DNA from: Desulfocicer sp963675955
GTDB taxonomy: Bacteria > Desulfobacterota > Desulfobacteria > Desulfobacterales > Desulfobacteraceae
Reading direction: 5' to 3'
Assembly: GCA_963675955.2 (NCBI GenBank)
Contig: CAXXVR010000002.1
Coordinates: forward strand, 62,001 to 126,000
Length of the DNA: 64,000 nucleotides
The translations under genes and the position numbers were made by a program. A model generated the notes under the pieces. The model was given only the letters and a program-made list of their open reading frames with translations, was not told the DNA's origin and did not search any database. This document shows positions 16,540-23,246 of the stretch, one piece after another (positions within the stretch are counted from its first letter, which is position 1; each line of letters opens with the position of its first letter).

Positions 16540-17696
16540 TGACAAAAACATATGATGTGATTCTCATTGGTGCGGGTTCTGTGGGGGTTCCTACTGCCAT
16601 GGCCCTGGGAGATCTGGGGGTCAAGGTCTGTGTGATAGATAAGATGGCCTCCCCGGGCCAGGGAGAAAACAAGCATGCCATCGGCGGCATCCGGGCTACA
16701 CATTCCGATCCGGGAAAAATCATTGCCTGCATGCGATCCCTTGAAATTTTTTCCACCTGGCAGCAGACCCATGGAGATGACATTGAGTGGCTAAAAGGCG
16801 GCTATCTTTTTCCGGTATACCGTCCGGAGGAGGAGGTACTTTTAAAGAGTTTTCTGCCCATCCAGAAGAACCATGGACTCAACATTGATTACGTGGATGC
16901 AGACACCGTGGCAGCGGTGGCCCCGGGCATCAATCGCCGTGGTCTCCTGGGGGGTACCTTTTCCCCCGATGACGGTTCTGCTTCTCCCCTGATCACCGGC
17001 AGTGCTTTTTTCAGAAAGGCTGTGGCCACCGGAAATGTGGATTTTCATTTTAATGAAATGGTCATGGAAATACACCGGAAACAGAATCGGGTGTGTGGGT
17101 TATCAACCAACAAGGATCGTTACGATACCCCGGTGATCATAGATGCGGCAGGTCCCTTTTCCCGGAAGATTGGAGCCCTTGTTGATCAGGATATTCCGGT
17201 GTTCCCCGACAGTCATGAGGGGGGCGTATCAGAGCCTGTGGCACCTTTTTTCAAGGCCATGCTGGTGGATCTTCGACTTGGTCCGGGGTCCCGGAATTAT
17301 TATTTTTATCAGAATTCCCATGGCCATATTATCTTCTGCATCACCCCTGATCCCCCCATTTCAGGCATTGATAAGCGGGAAACATCGCGATTTCTTCCCC
17401 AGGTGGCGGCCCGTATGGTGGATCTGTTGCCCCGTTTGAAAAATATCCGGGTACGCCGGGTGTGGAGAGGGCTTTATCCCATGACTCCAGACGGAAGTCC
17501 CATTGTCGGCTGGAACCGGGATGTGGGTGGGTTGCTCCATGCCACTGGTATGTGTGGCCAGGGGTATATGCTGGGGCCGGGGGTGGGAGAGATAGTCGCA
17601 CGCATGATCACAGGAGATGTCAGCAAAAGGGATGAAGTTGTCATTGACGAATTCTCCCTGTACCGTGATTTTGGTGGCGAAGAGGGCTTGAAATAA
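16536..17696 (+). CDS. DAO-family FAD-dependent dehydrogenase, catalytic subunit
   Basis: A 386-residue D-amino-acid/sarcosine oxidase-fold protein (DadA/OoxB/SoxB-like). The N-terminal FAD motif is VILIGAGSVGVPTAMALG, followed by a substrate-side segment NKHAIGGIRATHSDPGK; the C-terminal FAD motif is GWNRDVGGLLHATGMCGQGYMLGPGVGE. It lacks covalent-flavin signatures that I can recognise. The ATGATG start overlaps the stop of the Fe-S partner gene, so the pair is made together and presumably forms an alpha-beta complex passing electrons to a quinone or ferredoxin rather than oxygen. The next gene is a proline-racemase family enzyme, which points to a D-imino acid (D-proline or cis-4-hydroxy-D-proline) as substrate. 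Confidence 0.85.
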   Translation: MMTKTYDVILIGAGSVGVPTAMALGDLGVKVCVIDKMASPGQGENKHAIGGIRATHSDPGKIIACMRSLEIFSTWQQTHGDDIEWLKGGYLFPVYRPEEEVLLKSFLPIQKNHGLNIDYVDADTVAAVAPGINRRGLLGGTFSPDDGSASPLITGSAFFRKAVATGNVDFHFNEMVMEIHRKQNRVCGLSTNKDRYDTPVIIDAAGPFSRKIGALVDQDIPVFPDSHEGGVSEPVAPFFKAMLVDLRLGPGSRNYYFYQNSHGHIIFCITPDPPISGIDKRETSRFLPQVAARMVDLLPRLKNIRVRRVWRGLYPMTPDGSPIVGWNRDVGGLLHATGMCGQGYMLGPGVGEIVARMITGDVSKRDEVVIDEFSLYRDFGGEEGLK

Positions 17697-17699
17697 AGG

Positions 17700-17795
17700 C
17701 CATGCCTGCCTGTCGACACAATGAAGATTGAAAATGCCATCATGCAGCCCCCCCTGAGGGGCAATGGGCCCGGCCCGAAACCGTAATAACAACAA
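17700..17795. repeat. Dispersed repeat B, degenerate copy
   Basis: The gap between the dehydrogenase and the racemase gene contains TGTCGACACAATGAAGATTG, close to the GGACACAACGAATATTG block at 48156-48171. Read on the other strand it also has a GGGCCGGGCCCATTGCCC / GGGGGGGC block like that at 14254-14284. Similarity is weaker than among the other copies. Confidence 0.4.
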
Positions 17796-17813
17796 ACGCT
17801 GGGGATATAATAA

Positions 17814-18830
17814 ATGAATATTAAAAAAACAGTAACCACTGTGGATGCCCACACCGCAGGGGAGGCCACGCGCATTATCACAGGGGGTGTCCCCCATGTA
17901 CCCGGCACCACCATGGTGGAGAAAAAAGTCTGGATACAGACGCATCTGGACGATCTTCGCAAAATGCTCATGTGGGAACCCCGGGGCCACCAGGATATGT
18001 TTGGTGCCATTTTAACGGCACCTGCCTCAGCGGATGCCCATACAGGGATCGTTTTCATGGATTCCGGTGGGTATCTGGATATGTGTGGACATGGCTCCAT
18101 GGGGGCGGCCACGGTGCTGGTGGACACGGGCATGGTGTCTGTGGATAACCTTGAAGACGGCATGGAAAAAGAAATTATTCTGGACACTCCTGCCGGAAAA
18201 ATCACAGCCCGGGTGGAAATTCAAGATGGAGGGGCAGGGCCGGTGACCCTTCGCAATGTCCCGGCCTTTTACTATGAATCCGTTGACATTGAACTTCCTG
18301 GTCTTGGAAAAATCAAGGTGGACATCTCCTATGGCGGGAATTTCTTTGCCCTTGTCAATGTGAATCAACTTGGCCTTTCCCTTGACACGGGGCCTATGGA
18401 TAAACTCAAGACCCTGGGACTTGAAATTCGAGATCTGGTGAACGAGGCCGTTTCCATTTTGCATCCCGGTACCGGGAAACCTGCCCGGGTGGACCTGACT
18501 GAAATATATCAGGATGGTGATCCCGTTAAAAATATGGTGATCTTCGGCAATGGCCAGGTGGATCGTTCCCCCTGCGGCACGGGTACCTGCGCCAAGATGG
18601 CCTGGCTTTATAAAATGGGTCGTCTGGATGTTGGACAGGTTTATCACCATGAAAGTATCTTGAATTCACGGTTTGCAGGAAAAATTGCGGCGGAGACCCG
18701 GGTGGGAGACAAGGTGGCCATTGTGCCTGAAATCACCGGCAGCGCCCATATAACCGGTTTCCATCAGTTTGTGGCTGAAACCAAAGATCCCTTTAAAACC
18801 GGGTTTCTTCTGAACACAGATGCCCCTTGA
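17814..18830 (+). CDS. Proline racemase family protein (proline racemase or hydroxyproline 2-epimerase)
   Basis: A 338-residue PLP-independent epimerase of the proline racemase superfamily. Both catalytic cysteines are present: C91 in DMCGHGS and C254 in DRSPCGTGT, so it should be a racemase/epimerase and not the dehydratase branch that has lost one Cys. MCGHG with EPRGHQDMFGAI resembles the clostridial PrdF proline racemases as well as hydroxyproline epimerases, so the substrate is uncertain. It follows a two-gene FAD dehydrogenase; together they would convert L-proline (or trans-4-hydroxy-L-proline) to the D-form and oxidise it. A GntR regulator heads the cluster. A repeat fills the 117-base gap upstream, but the order suggests one transcription unit. 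Confidence 0.88.
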   Translation: MNIKKTVTTVDAHTAGEATRIITGGVPHVPGTTMVEKKVWIQTHLDDLRKMLMWEPRGHQDMFGAILTAPASADAHTGIVFMDSGGYLDMCGHGSMGAATVLVDTGMVSVDNLEDGMEKEIILDTPAGKITARVEIQDGGAGPVTLRNVPAFYYESVDIELPGLGKIKVDISYGGNFFALVNVNQLGLSLDTGPMDKLKTLGLEIRDLVNEAVSILHPGTGKPARVDLTEIYQDGDPVKNMVIFGNGQVDRSPCGTGTCAKMAWLYKMGRLDVGQVYHHESILNSRFAGKIAAETRVGDKVAIVPEITGSAHITGFHQFVAETKDPFKTGFLLNTDAP

Positions 18831-18907
18831 CCTCTCTTTCCAGAGGAGCCGATGTTATGATCAACCCCTGAATAGGTGGATTGATAGAAGCGCATCTCCA
18901 GGAAATG

Positions 18908-19741
18908 TCAAAGTTGAAAAAAGGCAGACAGACGCTGGATGTCCAGGATTTTTCCAAGGGCTCCCGGATATCCAATGACAATGGCTGAAATCAGGCTGAG
19001 CAGGCTCAGAGACACGATAAGATAGTCTGCCGTACGAAATTGCAGTCTGTTCATGATGGTCCAGGTTTTCCGGTACCCAAATCCGCGGTTCATCAAGGCC
19101 ATAGACAGCTGATCAGCAATGACAATGGCGTTGACCATCAAGGGGATCATGATGGCCCCCCGGGCTTTGAATTGCCTGAACACATTTCCTTCATCCAGAT
19201 CAACCCCCCGGGCCCGCTGGGCCGTAAGGATCAACTGCCTTTTTTTATCCAGGGCCGGTATAAATCGAATGGCTGTGGTGATGAGAAAAGAAAGGGCAGG
19301 GGGGAGTCTGAGTTTGACGAAAAGATTGATGAAGTCATCCAATGGCGTGCTGAAAAGGATGATCTGGGTCACGATAACCATGTTTACCAGCCGAAGCAGA
19401 AACGTGGCCCCCAGCATGAGTCCGCCCCGGGTGAGCACTGCACCCGGCCACAAAGTCAGCATGTGCATCTGGTTTTCCGGATGGATAAAACCAGCACCGC
19501 TGTTAAAACCCGTGAACAGCATGATCATGAAAAAAAGAGGGATCAGGGGAACCAGTTTAGCAATCATCTGCTTTATGGAAAGGCCTGCATAAAGGCCTGC
19601 CCCAATGATTATAAGAAATATGATTCCGTGGCAGGCCGGGTGATCGTACAGGATGGTCCAGGCCATGAATTGCACAAGAAGGGCGCATTTACTACGAATA
19701 TCAAGCCCCCACGTTTCCGGGGATGGGTGTTTGTCAATCAT
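18908..19741 (-). CDS. ecfT: ECF transporter transmembrane component EcfT (CbiQ family)
   Basis: 277 residues with about five to six hydrophobic helices. The coupling-helix signatures are visible: AQRARG near residue 183 and MNRGFG near residue 224, the paired Ala/Asn-Arg-Gly motifs that contact the ATPases. The N-terminal part starts with the usual hydrophilic segment WGLDIRSKC. Its start overlaps the end of the ATPase gene by 8 bases, so it is the last gene of a four-gene minus-strand transporter operon. It ends convergently with the proline-racemase gene. In group I ECF systems the T subunit is dedicated to one substrate. Confidence 0.9.
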   Translation of the reverse strand: MIDKHPSPETWGLDIRSKCALLVQFMAWTILYDHPACHGIIFLIIIGAGLYAGLSIKQMIAKLVPLIPLFFMIMLFTGFNSGAGFIHPENQMHMLTLWPGAVLTRGGLMLGATFLLRLVNMVIVTQIILFSTPLDDFINLFVKLRLPPALSFLITTAIRFIPALDKKRQLILTAQRARGVDLDEGNVFRQFKARGAIMIPLMVNAIVIADQLSMALMNRGFGYRKTWTIMNRLQFRTADYLIVSLSLLSLISAIVIGYPGALGKILDIQRLSAFFQL

Positions 19742-21266
19742 TGGCGTTCCCTGTTGTTGAACAAAAAGATTCCAGCTTGTTTGGGATCAGCCCTGCCTGC
19801 TGTAGCACATCGGTTTTTCCCAGTCCCTTTTCCATGGATCCATCCAGCAGTATTTCCCCCTGTCCCATGACCACCAGACGACTGGCATATCGGGCGGCCA
19901 GGGCAAGATCATGGGTGATGAGGACAATGGTGGTGCCGTTGCAGTGAAGCTTCTGGATAAGATCCATGATCAGGCTGGTGCCGGTGTCATCCAGGCCGGT
20001 TGTGGGCTCATCCACCACCAGAACACTGGGCTTTGAGGCCACAATGGAGGCCACAGCAATCATCTGGCGCATCCCCTTTCCCAGGGTAAAAGGATGACGG
20101 TGTCGAAAGGGTTCAAGCCCTGTCCTTTCAAGGGTTTCGTCCACTGTCCGGACAATTTCTTTTTGTGAATAGCCCATATTTGTCAGACCAAATGCGATCT
20201 CTTTTTCCACGGAGTTTTCAAAAATCTGGTGGTCAGGGTTCTGAAAAATGAATCCCACGGACCGGGCAAGCTCTTTGACCTTGAATGTGTTGATGTCTTT
20301 ACCCTTAACAAGGATGGTGCTGGCATGGCAGGGGATAAGTCCGTTCAGATGCTTGACCAGGGTGGTTTTCCCCGCCCCGTTGTGTCCCATCAGGGCCATG
20401 AAATCCCCTGGGTACACAGAAAAATTGATATTCTTTAGAACCGGGGCCTTCGGGGTGTAGCTGAAATTGAGATGCTTGATCTCAAGGCATGCCGGGGGGG
20501 GCGAGGTCGAAACATTCATTGTTTGTATGCGGTTTGATGCTGGGGGATGGGGGGGTGTCCATGTGGATTTCGCCTGTTCTGGCCTTCCCTGTTCCACAAT
20601 CCGGCCCTTGTTTAAAATCAAAACCTGATCCACCATGGATTGGATGCCTTCTATTTTCTGCTCCACAATTACCAGGGTTAATCCCTTTGATTGCCGGAGT
20701 CGATTCAGATGAAGATAAAGCCTGTCACGTCCGGCAGGGTCCAGTTCCGATGCCGGTTCGTCAAGGATCAGAATCGAAGGTTCCATGGCCAGAATTCCGG
20801 CAATGGCCAGGCGCTGTTTTTCTCCCCCTGACAGGTCTGCTGTAAAACGGTTTTCGTAACCGGCAAGGCCTATCTGGGAAAGGACCTCAGGGATTTTTTG
20901 TTCAATTTCCCGGGCAGGGACCAGCAGGTTTCTGGGACCGAATGCCAGGTCTTCAAATACCGTTCTTCCCACAATTTGTCCCTCCGGGTCTTGCATGACA
21001 AACCCGATATCCTTTGCCAGGGTCTGGGTTCTGAAACGGGAAACATCCTTTCCTGCCACAATGACATCGCCGGTGAGGGTACCTTCCATTGCCTGGGGAA
21101 TCAAGCCGTTAAGACATCTGCACAGTGTGGTTTTACCCGAGGCCGACGGCCCCATGATCACTGCGCAGTCCCCGGGGTTCAGAGACCATGAAACATCCGT
21201 CAGGGCAAAGGTATCTGCGCCTTTGTATTTAAAAGACAGGTGGGAAAGGGCTATGGACTTGTGCAT
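19734..21266 (-). CDS. ecfA: ECF transporter ATPase, two fused ABC domains (EcfA-A')
   Basis: 510 residues from MHKSIALSHLSFKYKG at 21266; a longer frame to 21344 reads through a repeat. Two full ABC ATPase halves are fused. The first has Walker A GPSASGKTT, signature LSGGEKQRLAIAG and Walker B ILILDEPASELD. The second has Walker A GHNGAGKTT, a Walker B region VLVVDEPTTGLD, and a degenerate signature (FTLGKGMRQMIAVAS) that lacks the canonical LSGGQ. That asymmetry is common in fused EcfAA' proteins and suggests one consensus and one degenerate ATP site. It powers the transporter with the EcfT gene that follows and the S component upstream. Confidence 0.92.
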   Translation of the reverse strand: MHKSIALSHLSFKYKGADTFALTDVSWSLNPGDCAVIMGPSASGKTTLCRCLNGLIPQAMEGTLTGDVIVAGKDVSRFRTQTLAKDIGFVMQDPEGQIVGRTVFEDLAFGPRNLLVPAREIEQKIPEVLSQIGLAGYENRFTADLSGGEKQRLAIAGILAMEPSILILDEPASELDPAGRDRLYLHLNRLRQSKGLTLVIVEQKIEGIQSMVDQVLILNKGRIVEQGRPEQAKSTWTPPHPPASNRIQTMNVSTSPPPACLEIKHLNFSYTPKAPVLKNINFSVYPGDFMALMGHNGAGKTTLVKHLNGLIPCHASTILVKGKDINTFKVKELARSVGFIFQNPDHQIFENSVEKEIAFGLTNMGYSQKEIVRTVDETLERTGLEPFRHRHPFTLGKGMRQMIAVASIVASKPSVLVVDEPTTGLDDTGTSLIMDLIQKLHCNGTTIVLITHDLALAARYASRLVVMGQGEILLDGSMEKGLGKTDVLQQAGLIPNKLESFCSTTGNAND

Positions 21267-21307
21267 TGAATTTCCATTTTTTTCATATGAAGATGCCACA
21301 GCAGCGC

Positions 21308-21388
21308 CCCCAACGGGCACCCGGTCCGGCCCATTCGGCCCCAAACGGACCGCCGACGGTCCGGGGCCGGATCGGTTGCCCGTTGGGG
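21308..21388. repeat. 81-base palindrome with nested inner hairpin
   Basis: Left arm 21308-21331 (CCCCAACGGGCACCCGGTCC...) pairs with right arm 21365-21388, matching at 22 of 24 positions. The spacer holds a second perfect stem, CGGACCG/CGGTCCG, at 21347-21364. It lies just before the ecfA start on the transcribed strand and would form a strong RNA structure in the leader. Confidence 0.7.
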
Positions 21389-21392
21389 TGGT

Positions 21393-21420
21393 ATAATACC
21401 ATTGGGCTCCGCGTGTGCAA
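21393..21420 (-). promoter_or_regulatory. Candidate promoter upstream of ecfA
   Basis: On the minus strand TTGCAC (21420-21415), a 16-base spacer and TATTAT (21398-21393) make a plausible sigma-70 promoter pointing at ecfA, separating it from the S-component gene. The -10 lies within GGTATAATACC, a small palindrome. Confidence 0.3.
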
Positions 21421-21626
21421 CCCTATATTTGTTGTGTCCGATAGGACATGACCGTTTATATGAAAAAGAAGGTGCTGGGTTTTGGGTACTGGGTGCTGGG
21501 TGTTAACAGCAACTACTTTGTCATTATTCGTTGTGGCTGTTAATCACAGCCATGTGGGTTTATATGAAACTTTGTCCAAAAGGTTGTAATTATGAGCGTT
21601 TCAACCTTTGTTGTGGCAGAGATTTG

Positions 21627-22145
21627 CTATACCAGTTTTCCGGCATGAACCATCCGGTGAGAAATAACGGCAATGGCTACATTGACAAGGGACCCGACAA
21701 TCAAGAACGGCATGGTGCCCAGAATCGCTCCCATACCCCCGACCAAAACCATGGTAAAGGCAGAGACAACCCCATTTAATAACACGGCAATGACAGCACC
21801 TGGAACAGCACCAAATCGGCGGCTCACCCAGGCAAAGGCCGTCACCCACACCGCCAGCTGCAGGGCAATGAAAAAATGAAGAAAAATTCCCAGGGGAAAT
21901 CCCATCACCCCGGAGGTGATGAGATGCCCCATGAAAATGACGCAGATGCCTTCCACATAGCCAAATGCCAGGCCGCAGAAATATCCCGGTGCCGAGTCCA
22001 GCCCGATGGTCCCCACGGGGCTTGGGATCTTTATCATGGCGCCAACGGCACTCAGAGCAATGAAAACCGCCATATAGGCAATGCGTTTAACTGGCAGGGT
22101 ATGGGTGTTCAGATCGCCTTTTCGATCCGGTATGGTTGTTGACAT
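21627..22145 (-). CDS. ECF transporter substrate-binding S component (alpha-ribazole transporter-like)
   Basis: 172 residues, six predicted transmembrane helices, opening with PVKRIAYMAVFIALSAVGAM, the typical N-terminal helix of ECF S components (A-x-x-x-A type helix that contacts EcfT). Inside are GTIGLDSAPGYFCGLAFG and a long loop MGHLITSGVMGFP. S components define the substrate. This one lies between a PurM-like kinase gene resembling alpha-ribazole kinase (CblS) and the ATPase/T genes, the setting of the CblT alpha-ribazole transporters. A vitamin-related substrate is likely; alpha-ribazole is the best guess by context. Confidence 0.75.
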   Translation of the reverse strand: MSTTIPDRKGDLNTHTLPVKRIAYMAVFIALSAVGAMIKIPSPVGTIGLDSAPGYFCGLAFGYVEGICVIFMGHLITSGVMGFPLGIFLHFFIALQLAVWVTAFAWVSRRFGAVPGAVIAVLLNGVVSAFTMVLVGGMGAILGTMPFLIVGSLVNVAIAVISHRMVHAGKLV

Positions 22146-22250
22146 GTAAACTTCCTTAATGGTTTATGGAAAAACAGTTAATAGGTACGGGACATCAGGT
22201 GTCTTGGTTCTGGAACTCTCCATCCCGCAGGGTACTTTTAAAAGGCTATT

Positions 22251-23033
22251 TCATGATTTGTTGTGTTGCTGGCTGACAGGTCCGTTTTCAGTTTCAAGGG
22301 CAGCCAGGATTCCCACCCGGGTCAAGGGCAGGTTGCCCTGGATTTGGGGCTGCACATCCGGTGCACAGGTAAACAGAGCACAGGTGGAAGGTCCGGCAGA
22401 TTTATTCAGATCCGGTTCTGTCACCGGGTCAGGTAAAAACCGTGAACCGGTATGCCTGGCCAGTTCTTCGGCTTCGGCCAGAATACCCCGTGATCCAATG
22501 GGGACAATGTCGTGGATGTCGTGACAGGCCAAAAGCTCCCGGATTTGATCTGTCCCGATGATGCTGGATGCCGGGGCCTGGGCCACCTCTTGTCCCACCC
22601 GGGGCATGCCCAGGCAGTAGACCCGGTCCCCGGGCCTGGACACCGCAATTTTTAAATTTTCAATCAAGCAGGTACCGGTAAGGCCGATGCCCAGGCCGGT
22701 CTGGGAGGGGACAAAATTTTTTTCCGTGCTGATGGCCAGGGAAAGATCTTTAAATCCGGCCCGTTCAAGTTCGTCCCGCACCCCGTTAAGAATGTGCCTG
22801 CCAGTGGGCTCGGGCTCCGATGATATTGCCACGGTCATGATTCTGGGAACAGCCCCGGTGCAGAGTATCTCCATGAGGGCCACCCGGGCCGTCAATTGTC
22901 CCACCAGCCGATGTGGTACCTTTAAAAGATCCAGGTCCTTTTCTCCAATGCCGCCGCAGGAATCACAGGCCACCACAAGGCAAAGCCCCTGTTCCAGCAT
23001 GTTTACCTCAACATCCCGGCCTTTATATCCCAT
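22251..23033 (-). CDS. cblS: AIR-synthase-related (PurM-fold) kinase, probable alpha-ribazole kinase
   Basis: 260 residues of the PurM/ThiL/HypE superfamily. The N-terminal ATP/Mg segment is GLCLVVACDSCGGIGEKDLD, followed by GQLTARVALMEILCTGAVPR, the region that in relatives builds the dimeric ATP site; a late NKSAGPSTC motif is shared, as I recall, with Listeria and Geobacillus CblS proteins. CblS phosphorylates alpha-ribazole to alpha-ribazole-5'-phosphate, which then enters nucleotide-loop assembly of cobamides. The gene starts the four-gene operon with ECF S, A and T genes, as expected for uptake and trapping by phosphorylation. No cobalamin riboswitch was seen upstream. An unrelated PurM-like kinase remains possible. 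Confidence 0.62.
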   Translation of the reverse strand: MGYKGRDVEVNMLEQGLCLVVACDSCGGIGEKDLDLLKVPHRLVGQLTARVALMEILCTGAVPRIMTVAISSEPEPTGRHILNGVRDELERAGFKDLSLAISTEKNFVPSQTGLGIGLTGTCLIENLKIAVSRPGDRVYCLGMPRVGQEVAQAPASSIIGTDQIRELLACHDIHDIVPIGSRGILAEAEELARHTGSRFLPDPVTEPDLNKSAGPSTCALFTCAPDVQPQIQGNLPLTRVGILAALETENGPVSQQHNKS

Positions 23034-23087
23034 TTTTCATGTGTCCTTATCCTTTGGAGAGGGTTTTGACACCCCAAAATCCTTCAT

Positions 23088-23183
23088 GTTGTGATCACGC
23101 CAGCTTTTGGTGTTTGGTCGCACCATGTGCCACTCGTCACATTTGATGGACCCCACCCCTAAAGTGGCCCATGTTGTGACTAA
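23088..23183. repeat. Dispersed palindrome D, copy 1
   Basis: Left arm TTTGGTCGCACCATGTGCCA (from 23113) pairs with right arm AGTGGCCCATGTTGTGACTA (from 23162). An additional right-arm-like CATGTTGTGATCACGCC precedes it at 23085-23101. It fills most of the 213-base gap between two minus-strand genes. Confidence 0.65.
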
Positions 23184-23246
23184 ACCCCTGTTTTGTGTTT
23201 GCTGGAATTTTCCTGTATTTAGGGTTTTATTAATAAAATAAGTTGG

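Larger units (their letters stand above)
21281..21570. repeat. Dispersed repeat B, two copies in inverse orientation plus long palindrome
   Basis: On the minus strand this region reads as copy 1 at 14310-14433: TTTCATATAAACCCACATGG, stem TGGCTG/CAGCCA (21534-21539, 21547-21552), CACAACGAATAATGA, then CCCAGCACCCAGTACCC. A second shorter copy at 21431-21465 has the stem TGTCC (21435-21439) / GGACA (21444-21448). The left part is a long cruciform-forming palindrome, listed separately. Confidence 0.75.

Noticed and set aside
19040..19870. Plus-strand 276-codon frame across ecfT
   Set aside because: Antisense to a clear EcfT; highly polar with no family features.
23034..23246. Possible cobalamin riboswitch upstream of the alpha-ribazole kinase gene
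   Set aside because: The gap is too short and is occupied by palindrome D; no B12-box-like core was seen.
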